Source: Myxococcus landrumus (GTDB lineage: Bacteria; Myxococcota; Myxococcia; Myxococcales; Myxococcaceae). Taken from it: a DNA stretch of 64,000 bases. Positions 9,663 to 18,316 of the stretch are shown one piece after another; the first letter of the stretch is position 1, and each line of letters begins with the position of its first letter. The stretch lies in assembly GCF_017301635.1 (NCBI RefSeq), contig NZ_CP071091.1, positions 4,786,001 through 4,850,000 on the forward strand, in the 5' to 3' direction. Made by a program: the position numbers and the translations under genes. The notes beneath the pieces are model-generated. The model did not search any database. It was not told the DNA's origin and was given only the letters and a program-made list of their open reading frames with translations.

Positions 9663-11012
9663 ATGAAGACTTCTTCGTCCGGCCCCCGCATCCAGCCCCG
9701 TCCGCTCGACACTTCCGCCACCCCGGCGCGCAATGAGGTGAAGCCCCAGGTCGCGAAGGGGGACTCGCGAGACGCCTCCCGCTTCGACTCGGGCGCCGCG
9801 AAGAAGCCCGCGGTGGCGCTGTCGACCCCCGTGGCCACGTCCCAGGGCACGCGCGTCACCCCCGGGACCTACCCCACCGTCGCGGACGTGAAGGCCATCT
9901 CCTCCATGCAGGACCCGGTGGCCCGCAACCTGGCGATTACCCAGGGCTACTCGGACCTGTCCAACGCGCTGGGGCAGATGCTCGGCAAGGAGAACGCCAA
10001 CTGGTCCACGTTCGCGACGTGGGCCTCCAAGCAGGCCGGCGTGAGCATCCGCAACGAGGACATGCCCAAGTTCCTCACCGACGCGCTCAACGGCGCGGCG
10101 GACATGGCCGGTCCCCTGAAGAAGGTGGACGACGTGCTGCGCAAGCTGGGCCTGCCGTCGCTGCCCCTGGCGGACATCGCCTCCGCGGGCAAGGACGCGC
10201 TCAACAACGTGAGCAACTCCATCGCCGAGGGCAACCGCTACGTCTTCAACGAGGTGGGCCAGGAGTTCGCCCGCTTCATCGAGACCTTCCAGGGTGACAC
10301 CACCTACGACGCGGCCAAGGCCCAGAAGTACCTGGACGGCTTCGGCCAGGACAAGCCCCTGCTGAAGGAGGCCTTCGGCCACTACAGCAAGGCCATGTTC
10401 GAGAAGGACCCGAACAAGAAGGCGGAGCTGATGCTCCTGGGCAACGACAAGATTGGCCTGCACGAGCAGACGCAGCTCACGCCCTTCATCGAGAAGGCGC
10501 TCAACGCGCCCGTGAAGGACACCTTCCGAGACATCCTCCGCCAGAGCATCGAGTCGGGCATCAACAGCCTGCCCTTCCCGGCGAAGCTCGCGGGCCAGGC
10601 CGCCCTGAAGACGGGCCTGGTGGACGCGGCGCTCAACCCCGTCGTCGACGCGACGGCCACCGTGTTCCGCCGCCTGGCCACCGAGCACATGATGAAGCTG
10701 GCGGTGCCCGGCGGCGCGCTGAAGCTGGGCAACGACCTGCCCCCGCCCGCGGGCATGGAGTCCACGCTCTTCCCGCCGCACCTGCGCGCCATCCAGAACC
10801 CGGAGCTGCGCGCGCTGCTCGGCAAGCTGGACTCCAGCCCCGACAGCCTCAAGGGCACCGCCGCCAAGGACTGGAGCAAGCTGAGCCAGCGGATGGACTA
10901 CATCATCGACCTGTTCCGCACGCGCCAGTCAGACCCGCGCCTGTTCGACCAGCCCTTCGGCAAGTCGGGCACCACCTACCCGCTGCCGGCCACGCAGCAG
11001 CGCGCGGGCTGA
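9663..11012 (+). CDS. Hypothetical protein, soluble and mostly helical
   Basis: A 449-residue protein I do not recognise. The first ~65 residues are polar and low in complexity (Ser, Pro, Ala, Lys) and contain no export signal. The rest looks alpha-helical, with a charged middle section containing GNDKIGLHEQTQLTPFI near residue 265. That motif recurs, in my memory, in uncharacterised myxobacterial and actinobacterial proteins, but I cannot name the family. The ATG at 9663 is used because the in-frame extension upstream is antisense to the ABC permease gene. It converges with the sigma-54 regulator across a strong hairpin. Confidence 0.75.
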   Translation: MKTSSSGPRIQPRPLDTSATPARNEVKPQVAKGDSRDASRFDSGAAKKPAVALSTPVATSQGTRVTPGTYPTVADVKAISSMQDPVARNLAITQGYSDLSNALGQMLGKENANWSTFATWASKQAGVSIRNEDMPKFLTDALNGAADMAGPLKKVDDVLRKLGLPSLPLADIASAGKDALNNVSNSIAEGNRYVFNEVGQEFARFIETFQGDTTYDAAKAQKYLDGFGQDKPLLKEAFGHYSKAMFEKDPNKKAELMLLGNDKIGLHEQTQLTPFIEKALNAPVKDTFRDILRQSIESGINSLPFPAKLAGQAALKTGLVDAALNPVVDATATVFRRLATEHMMKLAVPGGALKLGNDLPPPAGMESTLFPPHLRAIQNPELRALLGKLDSSPDSLKGTAAKDWSKLSQRMDYIIDLFRTRQSDPRLFDQPFGKSGTTYPLPATQQRAG

Positions 11013-11028
11013 AGTCTCGCGGTGTAAC

Positions 11029-11055
11029 GCGCGCGCCGCTGTCCCAGGCGCGCGC
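11029..11055. terminator. GC hairpin between convergent genes
   Basis: GCGCGCGCC (11029-11037) pairs perfectly with GGCGCGCGC (11047-11055) around a 9-base loop. It sits in the 54-base gap between two convergent stops. No T-tract follows on either strand, so it is a probable rather than classical bidirectional terminator. Confidence 0.5.
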
Positions 11056-11066
11056 ACCCGCGCACA

Positions 11067-12671
11067 TCAGGACGCCTCGTCCACCACGAACTGCTCCAGC
11101 CGGGCGATGCCCAGCTTCTTCATCCGGCTCTGGAGCGTGGAGGGCTTGAGGCCGAGCAGCGCCGCCGCTCCGCCCGGTCCATAGACGCGGCCCCGGGTGA
11201 GCGAGAGCACCCGCAGGATGTGCTCGCGCTGCACCGCCGCCAGCGTCAGCACCGCGCCGGGCTTCATCGCCGCTTCCGGCGCCGCCGCTTCCACCTGGGG
11301 AGCCTGCGGGGGGACGGGGACGCTTCCGGACGTGCCCATGTCGAAGGCCGTGGCCCCCAGCTCCGTGCCCCGGGTCAGGATGGTGGCGCGCTCCAGCGCA
11401 TTCGCCAGCTCCCGCAGGTTGCCCGGCCACTCGTATGAGGCCAGCCGGCCCAGCCCCGCGGGTGACACGCGCATCCCGCGCCGGCCCGTGCGCCGCGCCT
11501 GCTCCTCCAGAAGGAACGTACACAACTGCGGCAGGTCCTCGCGCCGCTCGCGCAGGGGCGGCAGCCGCAGCGGGAAGACGCTCAGCCGGTAGTAGAGGTC
11601 CTCGCGGAAGCGCTTCTCCGCGATGGCCTTCTGCAAGTCGACATGCGTCGCCGCGAGGATGCGCACATCCGAGCGCACCGTCTTGTCGCTGCCCACCGGC
11701 TCGAACGCCTTCTCCTGCAGCGCGCGCAAGAGCTTCGCCTGCAACTCGACGGGCAGCTCGCCCACCTCGTCGAGCAGCAGCGTGCCCCCGTGCGCCATCT
11801 GGAAGCGGCCCGCGCGGTCCCTCGTCGCGCCGGTGAAGGCGCCCTTCACGTGGCCAAAGAGCTCGCTCTCCAGGAGCCCCGCCGGAATCGCCGCGCAGTT
11901 GAGCGTGACGAAGGGCTGGTCCGCCCTCGAGCTCCAGCGGTGGATGGCTCGCGCCAGGCGCTCCTTGCCCGTGCCCGTCTCACCCGTAATCAACACGGGC
12001 GTGTCCGTCTCCGCCACCTGCCGCGCGCGCCGCGCCAAATCGCGCATCATCGGGCTCAGCGACGTCTCGAGGATGCCCTCCGAGTCTCCGCCGAGCTGCG
12101 CCTCGAGCAGCTTCGCGTGCTCATGGTCCTGGCGGTGGAGCTGCTCGAAGGCCGCGCGCTGCTCGGCCGCCTGGAGGGCCGTCGCCAGCATCTGCCCGTA
12201 CACCTCCACCAGGTCCACCACCGGCTGGGGATACGTCTCACACTCCGCCCGGTCCAACGTCAGCACGCCGTACGTGCGCTCGCCCGCGCACAGCGGCACC
12301 ACCATGCACGCGTGCCCCGCTGGCAGGTCGAGCACGCCGTCGAACGGGTCCCCGTCTCCGTGCGAGTGGTCCTCCTCCGTGAAGGCCCGCGCGCGCCGCG
12401 TCTCCAGCGCCTGCTTCAAGGAAGGAAACTCCGAGAGCGCCAGCGCGTGATGGCGCACCTTGGCGTTCGCGAGCGGCCCGCGCGCCGCGACCGACACCAG
12501 CTTGCCGTCCCTCAAGAGGAACAGCGTGGCCAGGTCGAAGCGCACCACACGCGTCAACCAGTCCAGTCCTCGACGAAGCAGCTCCTCCACCGAATCCTCG
12601 GTGGTTGCCAGCTCGACCAGGTCCCGAGCATCCTTCGCGCCCTCGGTGAGGCCAGAGAGTTCATCCGACAT
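11067..12671 (-). CDS. Sigma-54-dependent transcriptional regulator with GAF domain
   Basis: A 534-residue enhancer-binding protein. Residues about 15-185 are a GAF sensory domain. The AAA+ core has Walker A GETGTGKE, the sigma-54 contact loop GAFTGA and [11 protein letters not shown]. The C-terminus is a Fis-type helix-turn-helix ([20 protein letters not shown]). It lacks a receiver domain, so a ligand or redox state sensed by GAF probably controls it. It faces ahpC-ahpD, which carries a -24/-12 promoter, so control of peroxide defence is the natural inference. An ATG at 12737 would add 22 residues; 12671 matches the usual family start better. Confidence 0.9.
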   Translation of the reverse strand: MSDELSGLTEGAKDARDLVELATTEDSVEELLRRGLDWLTRVVRFDLATLFLLRDGKLVSVAARGPLANAKVRHHALALSEFPSLKQALETRRARAFTEEDHSHGDGDPFDGVLDLPAGHACMVVPLCAGERTYGVLTLDRAECETYPQPVVDLVEVYGQMLATALQAAEQRAAFEQLHRQDHEHAKLLEAQLGGDSEGILETSLSPMMRDLARRARQVAETDTPVLITGETGTGKERLARAIHRWSSRADQPFVTLNCAAIPAGLLESELFGHVKGAFTGATRDRAGRFQMAHGGTLLLDEVGELPVELQAKLLRALQEKAFEPVGSDKTVRSDVRILAATHVDLQKAIAEKRFREDLYYRLSVFPLRLPPLRERREDLPQLCTFLLEEQARRTGRRGMRVSPAGLGRLASYEWPGNLRELANALERATILTRGTELGATAFDMGTSGSVPVPPQAPQVEAAAPEAAMKPGAVLTLAAVQREHILRVLSLTRGRVYGPGGAAALLGLKPSTLQSRMKKLGIARLEQFVVDEAS

Positions 12672-12677
12672 GCCGCA

Positions 12678-12736
12678 TGAATAATAGCGTTCCACCGAAA
12701 TTGCAGTGGCGGCAGTCACCGAGATTTCGTTATTCA
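12678..12736. promoter_or_regulatory. Inverted repeat between the sigma-54 regulator and ahpC (possible activator site)
   Basis: TGAATAA (12678-12684) is mirrored by TTATTCA (12730-12736), and inside it CGAAAT is mirrored by ATTTCG (12724-12729). The structure lies 65-125 bases upstream of the -24 element, the usual distance for enhancer sites of sigma-54 activators. It partly overlaps the regulator's own leader. Its role as a binding site is inference. Confidence 0.4.
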
Positions 12737-12802
12737 CCGTCCCGGCGGCAGCGACCAGCAGGGGGAGAAAGTCAAGCCCCTGAAATCATTGAAGTGGGAT
12801 GA

Positions 12803-12819
12803 CTGGCACGAGGTCTGCT
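12803..12819 (+). promoter_or_regulatory. Sigma-54 (-24/-12) promoter of ahpC-ahpD
   Basis: CTGGCACGAGGTCTGCT matches the RpoN consensus YTGGCACGRNNNTTGCW at all but one position. The invariant GG (12805-12806) and GC (12817-12818) are exactly 10 bases apart. Transcription would start near 12830, leaving a leader of roughly 58 bases before the ahpC ATG. A sigma-54 activator gene diverges from this point. Confidence 0.8.
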
Positions 12820-12887
12820 GTAGGCAGTGGCATCAGACACCTTCCCAGGGGCCCCCCCGGCCCCTCAACCCAAGGAGCAGTAACGAC

Positions 12888-13442
12888 ATGTTGACCGTTG
12901 GCGACAAGCTTCCGACCTTTGATGTCAAGGCCACCGTGAGCCTGGAGAAGGGCAAGGAGTTCCAGAACATCAACAACGCGTCCTACAAGGGCAAGTGGAT
13001 CGTCCTGTTTGCCTGGCCGAAGGACTTCACGTTCATCTGCCCGACGGAGATCGCGGAGTTCGGCAAGAAGAACAAGGAGTTCAACGACCGCGACGCGCAG
13101 GTGCTGGGCCTGAGCACCGACAGCGAGTTCGTGCACCACGCGTGGCGCACGCACCACCCGGACCTGAAGAACCTGCCCTTCCCCATGCTGGCGGACGTGA
13201 AGCACGAGCTGTGCAGCGCGCTGGGCATCCTCCACAAGCAGGAGGGCGTGGCGCTGCGCGCGACCTTCATCATCGACCCGGACGGCATCATCCGCCACGT
13301 GTCGGTGAACGACCTCTCCGTGGGCCGCAACGTCTCCGAGACGGTGCGCACGCTGGACGCGCTCCAGACGGACGAGCTGTGCCCCTGCAACTGGAACAAG
13401 GGCGAGGAGACCCTGACCCAGAAGCTGGCGAAGGCGGGGTAA
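12888..13442 (+). CDS. ahpC: Alkyl hydroperoxide reductase AhpC (2-Cys peroxiredoxin)
   Basis: A 184-residue peroxiredoxin that reduces hydrogen peroxide and organic peroxides in the cytoplasm. The peroxidatic cysteine is Cys51 in FTFICPTE. The C-terminal CPCNW (Cys165, Cys167) supplies the resolving cysteine, as in the AhpC partnered by AhpD in mycobacteria. The start is set by AAGGAG (12872-12877), 10 bases before the ATG. A TTG-initiated extension upstream would run through the promoter and is rejected. ahpD follows after 6 bases. Confidence 0.96.
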   Translation: MLTVGDKLPTFDVKATVSLEKGKEFQNINNASYKGKWIVLFAWPKDFTFICPTEIAEFGKKNKEFNDRDAQVLGLSTDSEFVHHAWRTHHPDLKNLPFPMLADVKHELCSALGILHKQEGVALRATFIIDPDGIIRHVSVNDLSVGRNVSETVRTLDALQTDELCPCNWNKGEETLTQKLAKAG

Positions 13443-13448
13443 TCCACC

Positions 13449-13973
13449 ATGGCCTCGCTCGAAGTCGTCCGCTCTGAACTCGCGGACGCCCACAAGGACA
13501 CCCGCCTCAACCTCCAGTCCGTTCTGGAGGGTGGAAGCCTCACGCCGGAGCAGCGTTGGTGTGTGGCCGTCGCTTCCGCCTACGCCGTTCGCAATGACCG
13601 GCTGAAGGAGGCGATGCTCAACGAGGCGCGGAAGGCACTCGCGAACCCCGAGCCCGTCATCGAGGATGCGCGCGCCGCCGCCTCGCTGATGGCGATGAAC
13701 AACGTCTACTACCGCTTCCGGCACATGATCGGGAAAGAGTCGTACTCGACCAAGCGCGCTGGACTGCGGATGAACAGGCTCGCGCAGGTGCTGACCAACA
13801 AGGTGGACTTCGAGCTGGTCTGCCTCGCGGTGAGCGCCATCAACGGCTGCGAGATGTGCATGCAGTCCCACGAGAAGGTCGTCCTCGAGGGCGGCCTCTC
13901 CGAGGACCAGGTGCACGACGCGGTCCGCATCGCGGCGGTCATCCACGCCGCCGCGGTGGGCCTGGAGTCGTAA
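13449..13973 (+). CDS. ahpD: Alkyl hydroperoxide reductase AhpD
   Basis: A 174-residue AhpD/carboxymuconolactone-decarboxylase-fold protein. The redox motif is CEMC (Cys134, Cys137) followed by HEK with His141, which is the AhpD active site. In mycobacteria AhpD, with a dihydrolipoamide cofactor system, regenerates AhpC. The tight linkage to ahpC supports the same job here and explains why no AhpF reductase is present. The operon ends at the terminator 34 bases downstream. Confidence 0.95.
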   Translation: MASLEVVRSELADAHKDTRLNLQSVLEGGSLTPEQRWCVAVASAYAVRNDRLKEAMLNEARKALANPEPVIEDARAAASLMAMNNVYYRFRHMIGKESYSTKRAGLRMNRLAQVLTNKVDFELVCLAVSAINGCEMCMQSHEKVVLEGGLSEDQVHDAVRIAAVIHAAAVGLES

Positions 13974-14006
13974 GCCTCCCGTCCACGAGACACCCGTGCT
14001 TCACCC

Positions 14007-14044
14007 GCGCCCTCCGGTGGAAACACCGGAGGGCGCTCCCTTTT
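14007..14044 (+). terminator. Rho-independent terminator after ahpD
   Basis: A perfect 13-bp stem (14007-14019 with 14024-14036) closes on a GAAA tetraloop (14020-14023) and is followed by TCCCTTTT. It is the clearest intrinsic terminator in the window and insulates dps from the ahp operon. Confidence 0.85.
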
Positions 14045-14047
14045 CCG

Positions 14048-14078
14048 GCGTCGTGCATCTGAAGGAATGTCACGACGC
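14048..14078. promoter_or_regulatory. Inverted repeat upstream of dps
   Basis: GCGTCGTG (14048-14055) is mirrored exactly by CACGACGC (14071-14078) with a 15-base spacer, 22 bases before the dps ATG. It could be an operator for a stress regulator or a leader hairpin. Confidence 0.4.
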
Positions 14079-14099
14079 TAAGAACGAAAGGAACACACC

Positions 14100-14576
14100 A
14101 TGTACAAGAGCCCCAGCCCCCTCCCCGAGAAGACCCGCGCCACCATCGCCGACTCGCTCAACGCGCGGCTCGCGGACGGCTTGGATTTGCACTCGCAAAT
14201 CAAGGTGGCCCATTGGAACATCAAGGGCCCGCAGTTCGCGTCGCTGCACCCGCTGTTCGAGACCTTCGCGGTGAGCCTGGCCAATCACAACGACTCCATC
14301 GCCGAGCGCGCGGTGACGTTGGGCGCCAAGGCGTTTGGCACCAGCCGCCACGTGGGCAAGGCGAGCCGCCTGCCGGAGTATCCGCAGGAGACGACGCGCG
14401 ACCTGGAGCACGTGAAGCTCCTGGCCGAGCGCATCGAGGTGTACCTGGACGGCCTGCGCGAGAGCCGCAAGCTCTTCGTCGAGGTGGATGACGCGGACTC
14501 CGAGGACCTGGCCACCGGCATCATCGTGGAGTTCGAGAAGCACGCGTGGTTCCTGCGTGCGTCACTGGAAGGCTGA
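14100..14576 (+). CDS. dps: Dps family DNA-protection / ferritin-like protein
   Basis: A 158-residue Dps protein. HSQIKVAHWNIKG and the later LANHNDSIAERAV carry the histidine and acidic ligands of the intersubunit ferroxidase centre. Dps oxidises and stores iron in a 12-subunit shell and protects DNA from peroxide. No lysine-rich N-terminal DNA-binding tail is obvious; the start MYKSPSPLPEKTR has two lysines. AAAGGAA lies 6 bases before the ATG. Its place after ahpCD forms a peroxide-defence block, although it is separated by a terminator and so is probably regulated on its own. Confidence 0.95.
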   Translation: MYKSPSPLPEKTRATIADSLNARLADGLDLHSQIKVAHWNIKGPQFASLHPLFETFAVSLANHNDSIAERAVTLGAKAFGTSRHVGKASRLPEYPQETTRDLEHVKLLAERIEVYLDGLRESRKLFVEVDDADSEDLATGIIVEFEKHAWFLRASLEG

Positions 14577-14761
14577 CGCGTCGCGAATCACCCGGGACAG
14601 GCGCGCCGTGAGTGTGCACGGCGTTGCACGTCCCGAGGGGGCGTCCGAAGCAGCCGGGCGCCTTTGTTTTCGCGAGGTTGAGTGGGGCACGAGGGTTGCT
14701 GTACTGGCTCCCGTCCCCATCGTGAAGGCACGGTGGGGCCTGCTCTCGAAGGAGCCCCCCG

Positions 14762-15574
14762 ATGCGCCCCATCCTCGCACTGTCCCTGGCCCTCCTCGTC
14801 GCCGCGTGTGGCGGGAGTGGCGTTCCCCCCGATGAGCTCGTCGAGTCCGCCAAGGCGCGTGTCGAGCGCGCGGCGGCGGCGGGACATCTGGCGCGGAGCG
14901 CGCTGGAGATGTTGGGGGTGATGCCCGTGTACACGTGCGGCGAGCCGCGCCGCGCCTTCCTGGATGTCGCGACGGTAGACGTGGGCAAGCGGCTGTCGTG
15001 TGTCACCACCAGCATCCGGTCCATGGACGCGGTGACGGACGCGGTGGTGTTCACCTTCGCCGAGCGCGGCTGCGAGATTCACGGGCTGAAGTTCACCGGC
15101 CGCGCCGTCCTCCAGTATCGCGGCGGTGAGGACCGGATGGAGGTCGAGGCGAGCCTGCGCGAGCTGCAGGTCGACGGACAGCCGCTGGACGTCGCGGCGG
15201 GTTACGGCACCTGCGGGGACCAGACGAGCGCCTGGGCGCAGGTCTACACCGCGGTGCCAGGACAGCCGGGCCATGGGATTCAGCTCGACGTCCGGGTGAC
15301 CCAGCGTCCGGGGCTCCCGTTCCTGGGGGGCTCCACGCTGATTCTCGACGGCCAGGGGGCGCTGGTCATCCCCGATGGAAGGGTGGATCAGCTCACCTTC
15401 ACCACCCTCAAGTACGAGGTGGGCGAATTCCTGCCCAAGGAAGGAACGCTCACGTTGCAGACGGTGGACGGACACTTCGTAGAGGCGAGCTTCCAACCAA
15501 GCCTGTGGCGGCTGGGCAAGGTGAAGCTGACGGTGGATGACCACGAGTCCGTGACGGTGCCCATCGTCCGTTAG
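14762..15574 (+). CDS. Hypothetical lipoprotein
   Basis: A 270-residue exported protein of unknown function. The signal peptide ends LVAAC, so the mature chain should begin with a lipid-modified cysteine followed by GGSG. Four further cysteines (in YTCGE, LSCVT, GCEIH and GTCGD) could form two disulfides. The rest is predicted beta-rich. AAGGAG precedes the start. I see no catalytic motif and no functional hint from its neighbours. Confidence 0.75.
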   Translation: MRPILALSLALLVAACGGSGVPPDELVESAKARVERAAAAGHLARSALEMLGVMPVYTCGEPRRAFLDVATVDVGKRLSCVTTSIRSMDAVTDAVVFTFAERGCEIHGLKFTGRAVLQYRGGEDRMEVEASLRELQVDGQPLDVAAGYGTCGDQTSAWAQVYTAVPGQPGHGIQLDVRVTQRPGLPFLGGSTLILDGQGALVIPDGRVDQLTFTTLKYEVGEFLPKEGTLTLQTVDGHFVEASFQPSLWRLGKVKLTVDDHESVTVPIVR

Positions 15575-15599
15575 CACGGAGTACACGCGCCCTGGCTTT

Positions 15600-15614
15600 C
15601 CGCTAGGGTGCGGC
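15600..15614 (+). promoter_or_regulatory. -10-like element CCGCTAGGGTGCGGC before the aminotransferase gene
   Basis: TAGGGT (15604-15609) lies 8 bases before the GTG start and is flanked by the small inverted repeat CCGC/GCGG. The identical 15-base string occurs on the minus strand upstream of terC (36836-36822). This placement predicts a leaderless or nearly leaderless transcript. Confidence 0.4.
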
Positions 15615-15617
15615 CTC

Positions 15618-16883
15618 GTGAGCGACGACGTCACGATTCCCGCATTCCGCTCCGTGCCGCGCACGGGCGTCATCTACGTCACCGCCGAGGCCACGCGCCG
15701 AGGCTACCGTTCCAGCGACCCCGACTGGTGCAACCTGGGCCAGGGGCAGCCGGAGACGGGAGACCTGCCGGGCGCCCCACCCCGGCTGAACACGGTGAAC
15801 ATCGACGTGGCGGACATGGAGTACGCCCCCGTCGCCGGCCTGTGGGACGTGCGCGAGGCCATCGCCAGTCTCTACAACCGCCTCTACCGCCGGGGCATGC
15901 CCAGCCAGTACAGCGCGGAGAACGTGTGTCTGTCGGGAGGAGGACGCGCGGCCCTCACGCGCGCGGCGGCGAGCCTGGGCAGCATCAACCTGGGCCACTT
16001 CCTGCCGGACTACACGGCCTACGAGGAGCTGCTGGACGTCTTCAAGGCGTTCACCGCCATCCCCATCCTCCTGGAAGGCGAGCGCGGCTACGCCTTCACC
16101 CACGAGGACCTGCGCCGCGAGGTGCAGGGCCGCGGCCTGTCCGCGCTGCTCTTCTCCAACCCGTGCAACCCCACCGGCAAGCTGGTGCACGGCGAGGAGA
16201 TGGCGCGCTGGGTGGGCGTCGCGCGCGAGCAGGAGTGCGTGCTGCTCATCGACGAGTTCTATTCGCACTACATCTGGACGGGCCGCCCCGGGCACCTGCC
16301 CGTCGAGAGCGCCGCGCGCTACGTCGAGGACGTGAACCGCGACCCCGTGGTCATGTTCGACGGCTTCACCAAGAACTGGCGCTACCCGGGTTGGCGCATG
16401 ACGTGGACGGTGGGGCCCAAGCAGGTGATTGAGGCCGTCTCCAGCGCGGGCAGCTTCCTGGACGGCGGTGGCAGCCGGCCCTTGCAGCGCGCGGCCATTC
16501 CGATGCTCCAGGAGGAGCCGGTGGTGGCGGAGACGTTGGCCATCCACACCGCGTTCCGCGAGAAGCGAGACCGCTTCCACTCGCGGCTGGAGCGGCTGGG
16601 CATCCGCACGGACCGGGCGCCGGATGGGACGTTCTACGTCTGGGGCAACGTGTCCGGACTGCCCGCGCCGCTCAACGACGGCATGGGCTTCTTCCGCGCG
16701 GCGCTGGAGCACAAAATCATCACCGTGCCCGGCGAGTTCTTCGACGTGAACCCGGGCAAGCGCCGCGCCCGTCCCTCGCGCTTCCGCAGCTACGTGCGCC
16801 TGTCCTTCGGCCCGTCCATGGAGGTGCTGGAGAAGGCCCTCGGCCGGCTGGAGGCCATGGTGCTCCAGCACAGCCGCGTCTGA
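15618..16883 (+). CDS. Class I/II pyridoxal-phosphate aminotransferase
   Basis: A 421-residue fold-type-I aminotransferase. LFSNPCNPTGKL is the NPxNPTG substrate loop. LLIDEFYSHYI holds the PLP-binding Asp and Tyr, and FDGFTKNWRYPGWRMTW holds the Schiff-base lysine and the pyridoxal-phosphate arginine. The donor and acceptor are not predictable. The start is GTG with no Shine-Dalgarno sequence, consistent with the short leader predicted from the -10-like element. The gene stands alone, with the transporter gene following after 49 bases. Confidence 0.88.
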   Translation: MSDDVTIPAFRSVPRTGVIYVTAEATRRGYRSSDPDWCNLGQGQPETGDLPGAPPRLNTVNIDVADMEYAPVAGLWDVREAIASLYNRLYRRGMPSQYSAENVCLSGGGRAALTRAAASLGSINLGHFLPDYTAYEELLDVFKAFTAIPILLEGERGYAFTHEDLRREVQGRGLSALLFSNPCNPTGKLVHGEEMARWVGVAREQECVLLIDEFYSHYIWTGRPGHLPVESAARYVEDVNRDPVVMFDGFTKNWRYPGWRMTWTVGPKQVIEAVSSAGSFLDGGGSRPLQRAAIPMLQEEPVVAETLAIHTAFREKRDRFHSRLERLGIRTDRAPDGTFYVWGNVSGLPAPLNDGMGFFRAALEHKIITVPGEFFDVNPGKRRARPSRFRSYVRLSFGPSMEVLEKALGRLEAMVLQHSRV

Positions 16884-16932
16884 TTCGCGCCGTCCGCTGC
16901 GCCCCGGCGAGAAGCTCTATGCTGGGGCGCAC

Positions 16933-18204
16933 ATGAGACTGCCCTCCTCCCGGCTCGCGCTGCTCGGCGTCCTCTACTTCGTGCAGGGGATGCCGTTCGG
17001 CTTCCAGGCCACCGCGCTCCCCGTCTATCTGCGCGAGCAAGGGGTGTCTCTCACCACGCTGGGCTTCGTCGGTGTCCTCGCGCTGCCGTGGGGACTCAAG
17101 GCCCTGTGGGCGCCGCTGGTGGACCGCTACCACTCCTCGCGACTGGGACGCCGCCGCTCGTGGATTCTCCCGATGCAGGCGGGCCTGACGCTCACGTGTG
17201 TGGCCGCGGGGATGCTCACCTCGGAGGGAGGCTCGCTGCATCTGCTGTTGGGGCTCATCCTGGTGATGAACCTCTTCGCGGCGACGCAGGACATCGCGGT
17301 GGATGGGCTCGCGGTAGACATGCTGCGCCCGGAGGAGCTGGGGCTGGGCAACTCCGTGCAGGTGGTGGGCTACAAGCTGGGCATGCTCACCGGAGGGGGA
17401 CTGCTGGTCTGGGCCAGCAAGTACCTGGGCTGGCCGGGCCTGTTCCTCTCCATGGCCGCGCTGTGCGCCGTCGCCTTCGTCGTCACGTTGTTCGCGCGGG
17501 AGGTGCCGCCGCGTGAGTCCTCCGCTGAGTCCGCTTCGGAGAGGACTTCGGAGAGGTTGAGCTGGGCACAGTGGTGGGAGCACATCCGGACGTTGGTGAC
17601 GGGGCCTGGCGTTGGATGGCTGCTGCTCTTCATCGGCACGTACAAGCTGGGCGAGACGATGGCGGATGTCCTCTACAAGCCCTTCCTCGTCGACGCGGGC
17701 ATCCCCTCGTGGCGCATCGGCCAGTGGGTGGGGACGTGGGGCAACGTGGCGTCCATCGTCGGCTCCATCGCCGGAGGGGTGCTCGCCATGCGGATGCCCA
17801 TGCTGGGGGCGCTGGGGCTCACCGCATCGCTGCGCGTGTTCCCGCTGGTGGGACGGTGGTGGCTCGCGAGCCATGGCGTCAGTGATGCGGGTGTCATCGG
17901 CGTCACGCTCGCGGAGGAGCTGGTGGGCGGCGCGCTCACGACGGTGATGTTCGCGTTCATGATGTCGCGCGTGGACCGAAGCATCGGCGCGACACACTAC
18001 ACGCTGCTGGCCAGCATCGAGGTCTGGGGCAAGGCGCCCGCGGGCCCGATTGCGGGATGGCTCGCGGATTCGACACATGGGCTCGGGTGGGGCTACGCGC
18101 CGGTGTTCCTGCTGGGCGCCGCGCTGTCCGTGGCCTTCCTCGTGTTGTTGATTCCGTTGCGACAACAACACGCGCGCGAGGTGGCCGTCGCTCTCACAGG
18201 ATGA
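16933..18204 (+). CDS. AmpG-like major facilitator superfamily transporter
   Basis: A 423-residue membrane protein with about 12 hydrophobic segments. YFVQGMPFGFQATALPVYL at the start and the ATQDIAVDG motif in the fourth helix are characteristic of the AmpG/SLC33 branch, which includes muropeptide permeases and acetyl-CoA transporters. Uptake of recycled peptidoglycan fragments is plausible, but the substrate is not proven. TATGCT (16918-16923) ends 9 bases before the ATG and no Shine-Dalgarno sequence is visible. Confidence 0.82.
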   Translation: MRLPSSRLALLGVLYFVQGMPFGFQATALPVYLREQGVSLTTLGFVGVLALPWGLKALWAPLVDRYHSSRLGRRRSWILPMQAGLTLTCVAAGMLTSEGGSLHLLLGLILVMNLFAATQDIAVDGLAVDMLRPEELGLGNSVQVVGYKLGMLTGGGLLVWASKYLGWPGLFLSMAALCAVAFVVTLFAREVPPRESSAESASERTSERLSWAQWWEHIRTLVTGPGVGWLLLFIGTYKLGETMADVLYKPFLVDAGIPSWRIGQWVGTWGNVASIVGSIAGGVLAMRMPMLGALGLTASLRVFPLVGRWWLASHGVSDAGVIGVTLAEELVGGALTTVMFAFMMSRVDRSIGATHYTLLASIEVWGKAPAGPIAGWLADSTHGLGWGYAPVFLLGAALSVAFLVLLIPLRQQHAREVAVALTG

Positions 18205-18229
18205 GCGCGGCGTCCGGTCCTGGGACAGC

Positions 18230-18262
18230 GAAACAGTGTCAGCCACGGCTGCTAACTGTTTC
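18230..18262. terminator. Hairpin after the AmpG-like gene
   Basis: GAAACAGT (18230-18237) pairs with ACTGTTTC (18255-18262), and inside it AGCC pairs with GGCT, giving a long interrupted palindrome 26 bases after the transporter stop. The terminal TTTC gives it weak terminator character. A regulatory role for the next gene is also possible. Confidence 0.45.
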
Positions 18263-18282
18263 CGCGCAGTCCTCCTCCAACT

Positions 18283-18304
18283 TCACGGGAAGAACTTCCC
18301 GTGA
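18283..18304. promoter_or_regulatory. 22-bp palindrome overlapping the ribosome-binding region of the 18317 gene
   Basis: TCACGGGAAG (18283-18292) and CTTCCCGTGA (18295-18304) are exact mirror arms around AA. The right arm runs into the GAGAGGGA ribosome-binding stretch just before the ATG at 18317. In DNA it would make a good dimer-binding operator; in RNA it could hide the ribosome-binding site. Confidence 0.5.
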
Positions 18305-18316
18305 GAGGGATTCCGC

